Shown here piece after piece: positions 8,571 through 17,804 of a stretch of 64,000 nucleotides of DNA. Under the pieces are notes generated by a model, which did not search any database, was not told where the DNA came from, and worked only from the letters and a program-made list of their open reading frames with translations. The stretch lies in NCBI GenBank assembly GCA_937891465.1, contig CALAHF010000163.1:62001-126000 (forward strand). Direction: 5' to 3'. The stretch comes from an uncultured Verrucomicrobiales bacterium. Its GTDB lineage: Bacteria; Verrucomicrobiota; Verrucomicrobiia; Verrucomicrobiales; DEV007. Within the stretch, counting starts at the first letter, position 1, and every line of letters starts with the position of its first letter. Position numbers and translations under genes: made by a program.

Positions 8571-8601
8571 GTAGCTATTCTCGAGACGAACACAAACATT
8601 T

Positions 8602-11600
8602 ATGAGCGATTCGAAACGCCCTCATCCTTACATCCACATCCCCGAAGTCAGCGAAAAAACGCTTCACCGCCCCGAAATGGAGCGCGATGCCTGTGGTGTG
8701 GGAGTGGTTTGCCACATTAAAGGAGAGCGCAGCCATCGTATTTTGCGGTTGGGACTCGATTCGGTAAATAACGTGACTCATCGCGGTGCGCTCAACGCGG
8801 ACATGAAAACGGGCGACGGAGCCGGTGTTTCGACCCATTTGCCACACAAAATTTTTCTTCCAATTGCGGAAGAGATGGGAACGAAGCTGGAAAGCAACGA
8901 ACAGCTCGCAATTGGCGTTTTCTTTCTCGCAGATAAAGATTCCACAGATTATGTGAAGGCCAAAGTTCTCGCTGAAGGCTGCCTGCGGAATCGCGGAATC
9001 GGTATCATCGGTTGGCGTGAAGTTCCAACCAATCCAAAAGCTCTGGGTGATCAGGCGATTGAGACGATGCCTGAAATTTTGCATCTTCTATTGAAGCGTC
9101 CCGAAGGAATCGATGACGATCAGTTTGAGCGTGAGCTTTTTCTTGCTCGACGTGATATCGAAATCAAATCGAAGAAAGAGGCGATCGAGGATTTCTACAT
9201 CCCTTCGTTGAGCCATCGCTTGATGGTCTATAAAGGATTCCTCGTCGCAACTGCGCTGGAGAAATTTTACGACGACCTTCAGAATCCAGATTACGAGACC
9301 GGTGTTTGTCTCTACCACCAGCGCTTTTCGACCAACACGTTTCCAACGTGGGCACTCGCTCACCCTTTCCGGATGCTTTGCCACAATGGTGAAATCAACA
9401 CCGTGCGCGGAAACCGGAACTGGTTGAATTCGCGAATCGGACAGTTCGAAAGCGACGTTTGGGGCGACGACATGCATCTCTTGAACGAGATTATCGATCC
9501 GGACGGCTCGGACTCGGCAAGTCTCGATTCAGCGCTCGAATTGCTCGTTTTGTCAGGACGATCGGTCCCGCATGCCATGGCGATGCTTGTTCCGGCCGCG
9601 TGGCGAATCGATCCGTTTACGCCGCAGCCGGTTGCCGATTTCTACAAATACCACGCGACTTTCTGCGAGCCATGGGACGGTCCAGCAGCACTCGCATTTT
9701 CTGACGGACGCACCGTTGCTGCTTCGCTGGACCGGAACGGATTGCGGCCAGCCCGTTATAAAATTACCGATGACGGAATTTTTAGCCTGGGATCAGAGGT
9801 CGGCACCTGCCATCTCGATGATGAGACCGTTATCGAAAAAGGACGTCTTGCTCCCAGTGAAATGTTGGTGATTGAAATGGAAACGGGCGAAGTTTTTCAC
9901 AACACCGAAGTGAAAAACAAGCTCGCAGCGATGCAGCCTTACGGGAAGTGGCTCGACGATAATCGTATTCCTATGAATGACCGAGTTTCGCCGAAGCCGG
10001 ACGTGCCCACGGAGCCAGTTTTCGATCCGGTGTTGCTTTCTCGAAATCAAGTTGCTCATGGCTATAATAAAGAAGAGATCGGTTTATCGCTCGCGCCGAT
10101 GGTGAAAACCGGTCAGGAAGCGGTGAATTCAATGGGAGATGACGCAGCACTTTCCGTGTTGTCGCTCAAGCCCAAGCTGCTCTACACCTATTTCAAACAA
10201 CTTTTCGCGCAGGTTACCAACCCGCCGATTGACCCGATTCGCGAATATCTCGTAATGTCAATCGAGGCCGATCTCGGGCCGGAGCGAAATTTGCTAGCGG
10301 AAGTGCCTGAAAATGCGCGCGTCGTTCACCTGCAATCACCGTTTCTTTTCCCGCATCAATTGAATGCGCTGGGAACGTTTGAAGGCTTCAGCGCGACGAC
10401 TTTGGATACAACCTGGTCTGTCAGCGATGGGCCGGAAGGTTTAGAAGCTGCGGTCGACAAACTTTGCGCCGAAGCAGAAAACGCAGTCGATACCGGAACT
10501 TCCTTCGTGATTTTGTCAGACCGCGCCATCAGCAATGAGCGGGTCGCAATTCCTATTTTAATGGCGACTGCGGCAGTTCATCATCATCTCACGCGGATGA
10601 AAAAGCGGATGTTGACCAGTCTAGTTGTCGACACGGGTGAGCCTCGCGAAACGCACCACATGGCCTGTATCATTGGATTCGGTGCCACTGCGATCTGCCC
10701 CTATTTGGCTCATGCAACCGTTCGCCAGATGGTCGAGCACGATCCGAAGAACAAGTTCGACGGCATGACAGCGAACGAAGGCTTGCGTCGTTTTCACAAC
10801 GGCTTGGAAAAGGGCGTTCTGAAAATCATGTCCAAAATGGGCATCTCTTATCTGAACAGCTATCAGGGAGCACAGATTTTCGAAGCGGTCGGTATTGGCG
10901 AGGAAGTCATCGAAAAATGTTTCCCGGGAACGCCTTCACAAATTTCCGGAATCGGTTTCAAAGAAATTGCGGCCGATAGTCTGGAACGGCATTCGAACGC
11001 ATTTAGCAATGCTGCAACCGCTGATGGCGAGCCTCTGAAACTCGATGATCCGGGTTATTTCCGCTATCGTCGCGACGGTGAAACTCACTCTGTTACCGGT
11101 CCCGTAATTAAGAATTTCCATACGTTCGTAAAATCCGGCGATCAGGCCGATTACGAAACGTATGTTGAAGATCTGAAATCGCACAATCCGACCGCGATTC
11201 ATGACATGTTCGAATTGGTTCCGCATGGCGATCCGATTCCGATTGATGAAGTGGAGCCAATCGAAGATATTCGCCGCCGTTTTACCACTGCCGCGATGTC
11301 GATGGGCGCGATTTCTCCCGAAGCTCACGAAGCTCTCGCAATCGCAATGAACCGAATCGGTGCGAAATCAGATTCTGGTGAAGGCGGCGAAGATTCCCGT
11401 CGTTTCAAGCCGTATCCGAATGGTGATTGGGGAAATTCCAAGATCAAGCAGGTCGCATCCGGTCGATTTGGCGTTCATGCCGAATACCTGATGTCTGCCG
11501 AAGAGATCGAAATCAAGATGGCGCAAGGCGCGAAGCCCGGTGAGGGCGGACAGCTTCCGGGTCACAAAGTGAACGGCCTCATCGCGCGGCTTCGTCACAC

Positions 11601-13182
11601 CCAGCTCGGCGTCACCCTGATTTCACCTCCGCCACACCACGATATTTATTCGATCGAGGATTTAGCGCAGCTGATTCACGATTTAAAAGAGATCAATCCA
11701 CGTGCCAAAGTAACGGTGAAACTCGTTGCCGAAAGTGGTGTCGGAACCGTTGCCGCAGGTGTTGCCAAAGCAAACGCGGACGTGATTCTCATTTCCGGCC
11801 ATGACGGTGGAACAGGAGCCTCACCAATCAGCTCGATTAAAAACGCAGGACTTCCCTGGGAACTTGGCGTTGCCGAAACCCAGCAGGTTCTCATGATGAA
11901 CGGCCTTCGTGGACGCGTCACTCTCCGGACTGATGGCGGAATGCGGACCGGATTGGATATCATCCACGCTGCGATTCTCGGGGCGGAAGAATACAACTTC
12001 GGAACGATCGCTCTGATCGCACTTGGCTGCGTTTACGTTCGCCGTTGCCACCTCAATACCTGCCCAGTTGGTATCGCGACGCAGGATCCAAAATACCGCG
12101 CCAAGTACAAGGGCGAGGTTGAGCACGTTGTCAATTTCTTCAACGCGGTTTCACAAGAATGCCGCGAGCACATGGCCAAGTTGGGCATACGCAAGTTGGA
12201 CGATCTCATTGGCCAGACGAAATACATCAAGCAGCGTCACGTGCCGGATCATCCAAAAGCGAACCTGCTCGATTTCTCGAAAATCCTCGCCGATGTCTCC
12301 GAATTGTCTGATAAAGACATGCCTCGCATCTGTCAGCAGGATCGAAACGATGGCCTTCACGCCGCGCCGCTCGATGATAAAATCATCGGTGACGCCCGTA
12401 TCGCGATTCGCGAAAAGACGCCAATCACACTGAACTACGATGTGAAAAACACGTATCGGAACATCGGAACCAAACTGACGGGCATGATTGCTGATCAGCA
12501 TGGAAACCACGGGTTGCCGAATGGAACCATCAATTTGAATCTTACCGGAAGTGCCGGTCAAAGCTTCGCAACCTTTCTCTGTGGCGGCATTCGCATCACC
12601 CTCGCCGGTGAAGCAAACGACTACGTTGGAAAAGGAATGTGCGGCGGCGAAATCATCGTTCACCCGCCTGCAAAACGCGCATTTGAGCCTAGCGAAAACT
12701 CAATCATCGGAAACACTGTGATGTATGGTGCAACCGGTGGAACGCTTTACGCAAACGGCCGTGCCGGCGAGCGATTCTGCGTTCGGAACTCCGGTGGAAC
12801 CGCGATTGTTGAGGGTATTGGCGACCACGGTTGCGAATACATGACCAACGGACTCGTCGTAATCCTCGGGCCAACCGGAGTGAACTTCGGAGCCGGAATG
12901 AGCGGAGGCCGCGCCTTCATCTACGACACCGAATACATCTTCGAGAAGACTTACAATCCCGAGATGGTTGAAATCGTTCGGGTGGATCATGGCAGTCAGG
13001 ACGAAGCCGATTTGAAGAAACTGGTTTATCAGCATCTCGAATACACCGACAGCGCTCGTGCGAAAGAAATCCTCGACGATTGGGACACCGCTCGTCAGAA
13101 ATTCTGGCTCGTCCGTCCCAAATCAACCGTCGCTGATGCCCCTGCCATTGCAAAAACGGAGAAGGCAGCAGCTGCGAAGTGA
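8602..13182 (+). CDS. gltB: Glutamate synthase large subunit
   Basis: The protein has 1526 residues and makes glutamate from glutamine and 2-oxoglutarate. The Ntn-type glutaminase starts at Cys31 in the motif ERDACGVG, so a 30-residue propeptide must be removed. HRGALNADMKTGDGAG follows in the same domain. The FMN-binding synthase domain shows SDSGEGGED, SGRFGVHAEYL and KPGEGGQLPG. A 3Fe-4S cluster motif is visible in CHLNTCPVG, and the C-terminal beta-helix domain contains GMCGGEI and similar repeats. Length and architecture are those of bacterial GltB. No gltD small subunit is adjacent, so the electron donor is unclear. The upstream region carries a palindrome and a sigma-54-like promoter, and two hairpin repeats follow the stop. 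Confidence 0.97.
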   Translation: MSDSKRPHPYIHIPEVSEKTLHRPEMERDACGVGVVCHIKGERSHRILRLGLDSVNNVTHRGALNADMKTGDGAGVSTHLPHKIFLPIAEEMGTKLESNEQLAIGVFFLADKDSTDYVKAKVLAEGCLRNRGIGIIGWREVPTNPKALGDQAIETMPEILHLLLKRPEGIDDDQFERELFLARRDIEIKSKKEAIEDFYIPSLSHRLMVYKGFLVATALEKFYDDLQNPDYETGVCLYHQRFSTNTFPTWALAHPFRMLCHNGEINTVRGNRNWLNSRIGQFESDVWGDDMHLLNEIIDPDGSDSASLDSALELLVLSGRSVPHAMAMLVPAAWRIDPFTPQPVADFYKYHATFCEPWDGPAALAFSDGRTVAASLDRNGLRPARYKITDDGIFSLGSEVGTCHLDDETVIEKGRLAPSEMLVIEMETGEVFHNTEVKNKLAAMQPYGKWLDDNRIPMNDRVSPKPDVPTEPVFDPVLLSRNQVAHGYNKEEIGLSLAPMVKTGQEAVNSMGDDAALSVLSLKPKLLYTYFKQLFAQVTNPPIDPIREYLVMSIEADLGPERNLLAEVPENARVVHLQSPFLFPHQLNALGTFEGFSATTLDTTWSVSDGPEGLEAAVDKLCAEAENAVDTGTSFVILSDRAISNERVAIPILMATAAVHHHLTRMKKRMLTSLVVDTGEPRETHHMACIIGFGATAICPYLAHATVRQMVEHDPKNKFDGMTANEGLRRFHNGLEKGVLKIMSKMGISYLNSYQGAQIFEAVGIGEEVIEKCFPGTPSQISGIGFKEIAADSLERHSNAFSNAATADGEPLKLDDPGYFRYRRDGETHSVTGPVIKNFHTFVKSGDQADYETYVEDLKSHNPTAIHDMFELVPHGDPIPIDEVEPIEDIRRRFTTAAMSMGAISPEAHEALAIAMNRIGAKSDSGEGGEDSRRFKPYPNGDWGNSKIKQVASGRFGVHAEYLMSAEEIEIKMAQGAKPGEGGQLPGHKVNGLIARLRHTQLGVTLISPPPHHDIYSIEDLAQLIHDLKEINPRAKVTVKLVAESGVGTVAAGVAKANADVILISGHDGGTGASPISSIKNAGLPWELGVAETQQVLMMNGLRGRVTLRTDGGMRTGLDIIHAAILGAEEYNFGTIALIALGCVYVRRCHLNTCPVGIATQDPKYRAKYKGEVEHVVNFFNAVSQECREHMAKLGIRKLDDLIGQTKYIKQRHVPDHPKANLLDFSKILADVSELSDKDMPRICQQDRNDGLHAAPLDDKIIGDARIAIREKTPITLNYDVKNTYRNIGTKLTGMIADQHGNHGLPNGTINLNLTGSAGQSFATFLCGGIRITLAGEANDYVGKGMCGGEIIVHPPAKRAFEPSENSIIGNTVMYGATGGTLYANGRAGERFCVRNSGGTAIVEGIGDHGCEYMTNGLVVILGPTGVNFGAGMSGGRAFIYDTEYIFEKTYNPEMVEIVRVDHGSQDEADLKKLVYQHLEYTDSARAKEILDDWDTARQKFWLVRPKSTVADAPAIAKTEKAAAAK

Positions 13183-13201
13183 TTTTCGATTTTCTACGAA
13201 C

Positions 13202-13234
13202 CAATAGGGTTGATTCAACGAACAGACCCTATTG
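13202..13234. repeat. Hairpin repeat, AATAGGGTT variant
   Basis: CAATAGGGT (13202-13210) and ACCCTATTG (13226-13234) form a perfect 9-bp stem around a 15-nt loop, TGATTCAACGAACAG. It begins 20 bp after the gltB stop and is directly followed by a second copy with different arms. Confidence 0.8.
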
Positions 13235-13257
13235 AATCGAAAACCAATTTCGAACAG

Positions 13258-13286
13258 ACAGGGTTGATTCATCGAACGAACCCTGT
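13258..13286. repeat. Hairpin repeat, ACAGGGTT variant
   Basis: ACAGGGTT (13258-13265) and AACCCTGT (13279-13286) form a perfect 8-bp stem around GATTCATCGAACG. This copy lies 24 bp before the GTG start of the next gene, so it would be part of that gene's leader. The tandem arrangement with the previous copy shows that C and T at the third arm position are compensated in the other arm, which keeps the pairing. Confidence 0.8.
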
Positions 13287-13309
13287 TAGATCGTGAAAAC
13301 AAGATTTCT

Positions 13310-14380
13310 GTGAGTTCTTCAAAATTAAATCCCTCCAACGACCGACGTGATATCACGATCGGTGGAACCGCGTTCGAAGCCGGCAAAAAAGGTGTCGTCG
13401 AGCTCCCCATTGGCTCGCTCATCAATTATCAACCGGTATCGATGCCGGTTCATGTTCGTCGGGGAAAGAAAGATGGACCGTGTTTGATTGTGACCGCCGG
13501 CTTGCACGGTGACGAAATTAATGGAATCGAAATCGTTCGGCGACTTTTGAGATCGCGACTTCTCTCCGGCTTGATGGGGGATCTCATTCTCGTTCCGATC
13601 GTTAACATTCCCGGCTACCTGTCCCGTTCGCGCTATTTGCCGGACCGCCGTGATCTGAACCGCCTCTTTCCAGGATCACCGAAAGGATCGCTGGGCGGTC
13701 GCATCGCCTACACTTTTTCGGACGAAGTGATGAAGCACGGCACCCACGCAATCGATATGCATACGGGAGCGATCCGGCGCCCCAATTTGCCGCAAATTCG
13801 ATACACCGAAGGTGACGAGACCGGCTTTGGCATGGCCAAAGCGTTTGCTCCGCCGGTTGTGATGTCCAGCGCGCTTCGAGAGAGTTCGCTTCGCGCTACT
13901 TACTTTGAGAAAAAAATCCCCTCGATCATTTACGAAGCAGGTGAAGCCCATCGCCTCAATGCGGCATCGGTCAGATTTGGATTTCGCGGCGTGATTTCCG
14001 TCATGCGCCATCTCGGAATGCTTCCTCCATCCAAGAAACCGCAGAAGCGACATATTAAAACGATTGTTGCCCCGACTTCATTTTGGGTACGTGCGCCGCA
14101 GGGAGGAATTTTTTCTCCCTCAACCAATCTCGGACAGGCAACCATCGCTAACAAAGAAATCGGGGTCGTTGCTGATCCATTTGGTCGGAAGGAATTCGAA
14201 ATCTTGTCTCCGTCTGACGGAATCATCATCGGAATTTTGCGGGAAGCGACCGTGGACGAAGGGGACGCTCTGTTTCACATCGCCACGTCGCAAAACCCTG
14301 AAAAAGAGGAGGCTCAGATCCAAAAAAGTGAGGATCACCTCGAACACGCCGAAGAGGAATTCCCCGGGGATATCAACTGA
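13310..14380 (+). CDS. Succinylglutamate desuccinylase/aspartoacylase (AstE/AspA) family protein
   Basis: This is a 356-residue zinc-dependent carboxypeptidase-fold deacylase. The zinc ligands appear as H66 and E69 in GLHGDEING and H151 in IDMHTGA. DLNRLFPG at 115-122 and YEAGE at about 216 are further family blocks. The start is GTG (13310) and no upstream in-frame ATG precedes the domain. The C-terminal lipoyl-like beta segment and acidic tail (about 290-356) are usual in members outside the arginine-catabolic AstE group, so amino acid N-acyl or peptide substrates are possible. A hairpin repeat sits in the leader. The gene ends exactly where the convergent lipid kinase gene ends. Confidence 0.85.
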   Translation: MSSSKLNPSNDRRDITIGGTAFEAGKKGVVELPIGSLINYQPVSMPVHVRRGKKDGPCLIVTAGLHGDEINGIEIVRRLLRSRLLSGLMGDLILVPIVNIPGYLSRSRYLPDRRDLNRLFPGSPKGSLGGRIAYTFSDEVMKHGTHAIDMHTGAIRRPNLPQIRYTEGDETGFGMAKAFAPPVVMSSALRESSLRATYFEKKIPSIIYEAGEAHRLNAASVRFGFRGVISVMRHLGMLPPSKKPQKRHIKTIVAPTSFWVRAPQGGIFSPSTNLGQATIANKEIGVVADPFGRKEFEILSPSDGIIIGILREATVDEGDALFHIATSQNPEKEEAQIQKSEDHLEHAEEEFPGDIN

Positions 14381-15376
14381 TCACACTACGACCCGAAGCG
14401 CGGACGGAAGCACGTGCATCGTTGTCGGTGTTGATGCGATAACATCGCCATCGACTTGAATTTCCATGGGTGGATCGCTTTTCACCTCAATTTCGGTGGC
14501 CGTCCAATGGCTCACCAATTCAGACGCGTCCAGCCAGGGCAACACTTCGCCAAGCGGATTTTTATCCAAGCCCATCATCTGACGAGCCAACTGAATCATC
14601 GCTTCCAGATTGTTTTTTTTCAAAATAAACACATCGAGCAAACCGTCGTCGATTCCCACTTCGGGAGCCAACGCAACACGACCAAAGCCGACTCGCCCCG
14701 AATTTGCGACAACAAAAGCAACGCCGCTTTCAGAAATTTCCCGATCGCCGTCTAATTTAATTTCGTAGCGCACCTCTTTACTTTCCTGAAGAGCTTTGAT
14801 CCCCGCAAAAACGTAAGCCCATTTTCCGAACTGATCTTTCAGCTCCCGCGTCGCATCCTGAACCACTTCGGACTCAAAGCCTGCTCCGACTCGAAGCAAA
14901 AACGGGCGCTCACCAATCATTCCGACATCAATCGCCCGAACCCTGTATTCGTCCTTGCCACATAACAAATCACAGGCTCGTTCCAATTTTTCTGGAATCC
15001 CCAACTCTGCAGCAACCACATTTCCCGTTCCTCCAGGTAAAATTAGAAGCGGCACATTTGATTCCAGTAAACCGCCTGCCACTTCCATCACCGTGCCGTC
15101 GCCGCCATAGACACCGACCACATCCGCCCCGTTTTCCACCGCCTTTTCAGCCAGCGTATGCCCATCACCATCCCCATGGGTGATCGAAATTCCCCAACGA
15201 ATACCCGCGCTCCGAAAGTGCCGATTCAAAATCGCGAGAAGAGGAATCTTACGCGATGGAGCCGGATTCACGATGACATGAACACATTTCGGCTTGGGAT
15301 GTATTTCCGTGATTATAGGGCAATTTTCCGATGGATTTGGGCGGGTGGCGAGCGTTTTTTTAGGCCATGCAGCCAA
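14381..15376 (-). CDS. Diacylglycerol kinase family lipid kinase
   Basis: The product is 331 residues. The catalytic-domain motif GGDGT lies at 91-95 and the second nucleotide-binding motif PGGTGN at 114-119. Both are diagnostic of DAGK/sphingosine kinase and YegS-like lipid kinases, which phosphorylate membrane lipids on the cytoplasmic side. The start is uncertain. The frame given opens with TTG, overlaps the divergent esterase's upstream region, and has a poorly conserved first 30 residues. There is no in-frame ATG before the domain, so TTG or another rare start must be used. The stop codon abuts the stop of the convergent AstE/AspA-like gene with no bases between. Confidence 0.88.
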   Translation of the reverse strand: MAAWPKKTLATRPNPSENCPIITEIHPKPKCVHVIVNPAPSRKIPLLAILNRHFRSAGIRWGISITHGDGDGHTLAEKAVENGADVVGVYGGDGTVMEVAGGLLESNVPLLILPGGTGNVVAAELGIPEKLERACDLLCGKDEYRVRAIDVGMIGERPFLLRVGAGFESEVVQDATRELKDQFGKWAYVFAGIKALQESKEVRYEIKLDGDREISESGVAFVVANSGRVGFGRVALAPEVGIDDGLLDVFILKKNNLEAMIQLARQMMGLDKNPLGEVLPWLDASELVSHWTATEIEVKSDPPMEIQVDGDVIASTPTTMHVLPSALRVVV

Positions 15377-15399
15377 AACGATCTACTCCTATGTGCACG

Positions 15400-16302
15400 A
15401 TGAATCGATTCTGTTGGTTCGCAATCATCGCACTTGTCGCGACTTCGACGTTTGCCCAGGAAAAATCTGCCGCGTCGAAAAAGAAAAAAATGCCGAAAAT
15501 TCCTGAAGGCGTCAAAGTGATTCGCGACATCGAATATACCTCGCCCAACGGGATCTCGCTGAAGCTGGATCTGTATTTACCTGAAAAACCGACCACAGAA
15601 AAGCTCCCCGTGGTGATGTGGGTTCACGGAGGAGGCTGGAAAAACGGCAGCAAGGATAATTGCAAAGCGGCATTTCTCGCGGCTGAGGGAAATTTTGCCG
15701 CAGTCAGCATCAGCTATCGCCTTATCGGTTCAGGCAAGTGGCCAGATCAAATCAATGACTGCTACGAAGCGGTCCGTTGGGTTCGCAACAGTGCCAAAAA
15801 GCACGGACTCAATGGCGATAAAATCGGAGTCTGGGGAGGTTCTGCTGGCGGGCACCTCGCTGCCCTGATGGGGACACGCCCTTTTGATGGCGAAGAAAAA
15901 ACATCGAGTCGCGTTCAGGCCGTTTGTGATTGGTTTGGACCGAGCGAGCTGCTCACGATGCCGCCGAATACGATCGGCGAAAAGCGTACGCGGGCGATGG
16001 TCGAAAAATCCAACGGTGCGCTCCTGCTCGGAAAAACGGTGATGGACGTGCCGGATCTCGCGAACGATGCAAGCGGATTACATCACGTTTCAAAAGATGA
16101 TCCGCCGTTTTTAATCATGCACGGCGAACTCGATCCAGGCGTGCCACTTGAGCAAAGCCAAAAGCTTCACGATGCGTTGAAGGAAGCAGGCGTTCAGTTA
16201 GAATTCGTGATTGTGAAGGGCGCAGGTCATGGCGGGAAGGAATTTCAAACCGACACGGTGAAAGCCATGGTTCGGAATTTTTTCACAAAGACGCTGCGCT
16301 GA
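15400..16302 (+). CDS. Secreted esterase/lipase, BD-FAE-like alpha/beta hydrolase
   Basis: I chose ATG 15400 because it begins a typical signal peptide (residues 1-20, ATSTFAQ). Starts at 15367 and 15391 are also in frame. The 300-residue product has the oxyanion-hole motif HGGGW at 76-80 and the nucleophile motif GGSAGG at 146-151 with Ser148. The acid HGELDPGVP and the histidine GAGHGG lie near the C-terminus. The fold fits feruloyl or acetyl esterases that act on decorated polysaccharides. A lysine-rich stretch (residues 27-31) follows the signal peptide. Confidence 0.88.
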   Translation: MNRFCWFAIIALVATSTFAQEKSAASKKKKMPKIPEGVKVIRDIEYTSPNGISLKLDLYLPEKPTTEKLPVVMWVHGGGWKNGSKDNCKAAFLAAEGNFAAVSISYRLIGSGKWPDQINDCYEAVRWVRNSAKKHGLNGDKIGVWGGSAGGHLAALMGTRPFDGEEKTSSRVQAVCDWFGPSELLTMPPNTIGEKRTRAMVEKSNGALLLGKTVMDVPDLANDASGLHHVSKDDPPFLIMHGELDPGVPLEQSQKLHDALKEAGVQLEFVIVKGAGHGGKEFQTDTVKAMVRNFFTKTLR

Positions 16303-16449
16303 TTCCCTTCCCTTTTTCTTTGATTAAAGAAAATGGCAGTTCGAAAAATTTCATGAGTTTCGATTAGCCAATCGAACATGACTTCGACGAATACTGCACG
16401 TGGACCCGGTTTTACAAAGGGAAGAAGTCGAGTCGCAAAGTTCCAGCCG

Positions 16450-17583
16450 CTACTGCTGCTCTTTCTTGCTTCCGGGCCCACTTGCGTCGCGCGGAAGATC
16501 GATTCGACAAGTCGTTCCTTTTCCCTCTTCGCTGCTGATTCGAATATCGCCCTTGTGAGCATCAACGACAGACCTCACGATCGCCATACCGAGCCCGGTA
16601 CCGCTCGCTTTTCCATAGGTGACAAAGGGTTCAAAGATTTGTTCCAGCACTTTGTCGGGAATTCCACAGCCATTATCTTCAACCTCGAACCAAACGGAAT
16701 CATCGCTGGCTCCCCCCACCCGCAGCGTTAGGGTTCCTCCCGCCTCCATGGCTTCCGAGCCATTCTTGATGATGTTGCACAGCAATCGAATCAAGCGATT
16801 TCGATCAGCAACGATGTCGCCCTCATAGTCGATCTCGCGAATCACCGTGATTCCATCATTTGCTAGACTGTTGAGTATTTGGGTATCGATGGACTCGAGC
16901 AGCTCGGTCACGCTGGTGGCCTTCAGTTCCAGCTTAATTTCACCTTTTGAGTAGTCGAGCACCTCCTGAATCATCACCAGCATCTGATCCGTGGCGTCGC
17001 TGGTGAGTTCGCCCATGGTAACCAGTGCCTCATCCTCGGTATTCGACTTCAGATAGTGACTGGCCATCGAAATAGTGGCGATGGGATTGCGGAAATCGTG
17101 CACCATTGCACCCATCATCGTGCCAATCAGACTGAGCCGTTCCGCATCGATCAATTCATCGATGAAATGCGTGTTCGCCCTTTTTAACTGCGATGCAATT
17201 AGTCGGGTAAAATGCAGTGCTGCCTCGGGCGAATGACCCATCATCGCATGCAGACCGTCCCGGCCCAGAGTCCCGAGGACCGTTGCCCCCTTTGCGGTCG
17301 CACGGGCAGTTCGATGTTGTTCATCTTCAAGCAGCAGAGCCAATTCACCGAAAAAGTCACCCGGTTTCTTAACGGTCAGGATTTCCTGTTTTCCACCACG
17401 GCCTCTCTTGGAAATGCTCACTTCGCCTGAAGCGACCAGATACACGTTCTGACCCACCGCGCCCTCCTCGAATACGATGTCGCCGTCTTCGTAGTGACGC
17501 AATTTGATCGGAAGCTCCAACTGGTCGAGCTCATCCCCGGCGATGCCGGCAAAGAAGGCGCTATGCTTGAAAATATCGTCCAT
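16450..17583 (-). CDS. Sensor histidine kinase with N-terminal cyclic-nucleotide-binding domain
   Basis: The 377-residue protein has no signal peptide or membrane segment. Residues 10-130 form a cNMP-binding/Crp-like beta-barrel with the phosphate-cassette pattern FGELALL ... RTARA (78-94). The HisKA part has the phospho-acceptor H162 in VHDFRNP. The ATPase domain shows the N box NIIKNGSEAM, the G1 box DNGCGIP, FEPFVTYGK and GTGLGMAIV. It is therefore a soluble kinase that may respond to cAMP, c-di-GMP or another ligand bound by the N-terminal domain. No response regulator gene is adjacent. It converges with the esterase gene across a 147-bp gap. Confidence 0.92.
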   Translation of the reverse strand: MDDIFKHSAFFAGIAGDELDQLELPIKLRHYEDGDIVFEEGAVGQNVYLVASGEVSISKRGRGGKQEILTVKKPGDFFGELALLLEDEQHRTARATAKGATVLGTLGRDGLHAMMGHSPEAALHFTRLIASQLKRANTHFIDELIDAERLSLIGTMMGAMVHDFRNPIATISMASHYLKSNTEDEALVTMGELTSDATDQMLVMIQEVLDYSKGEIKLELKATSVTELLESIDTQILNSLANDGITVIREIDYEGDIVADRNRLIRLLCNIIKNGSEAMEAGGTLTLRVGGASDDSVWFEVEDNGCGIPDKVLEQIFEPFVTYGKASGTGLGMAIVRSVVDAHKGDIRISSEEGKGTTCRIDLPRDASGPGSKKEQQ

Positions 17584-17804
17584 AAAGTGCGTAAGCTGTT
17601 AAAGCGACTCTTGAATCGTAAGCTCCATCAATTAGATAAGCAAATTTCACGCCGACAAAAGACTCAAATTAGCGCATCCATGGCAATCCTACGACCAAAC
17701 AGGTAACTTCGCGCAGTCCGGTCAAGCTGAGCAGATTGTCGGTTTTGAGAGAATCTTCTCGGAATATGATTACATTCCATAGTAATCTCTCGTTCCTGAA
17801 AAGA

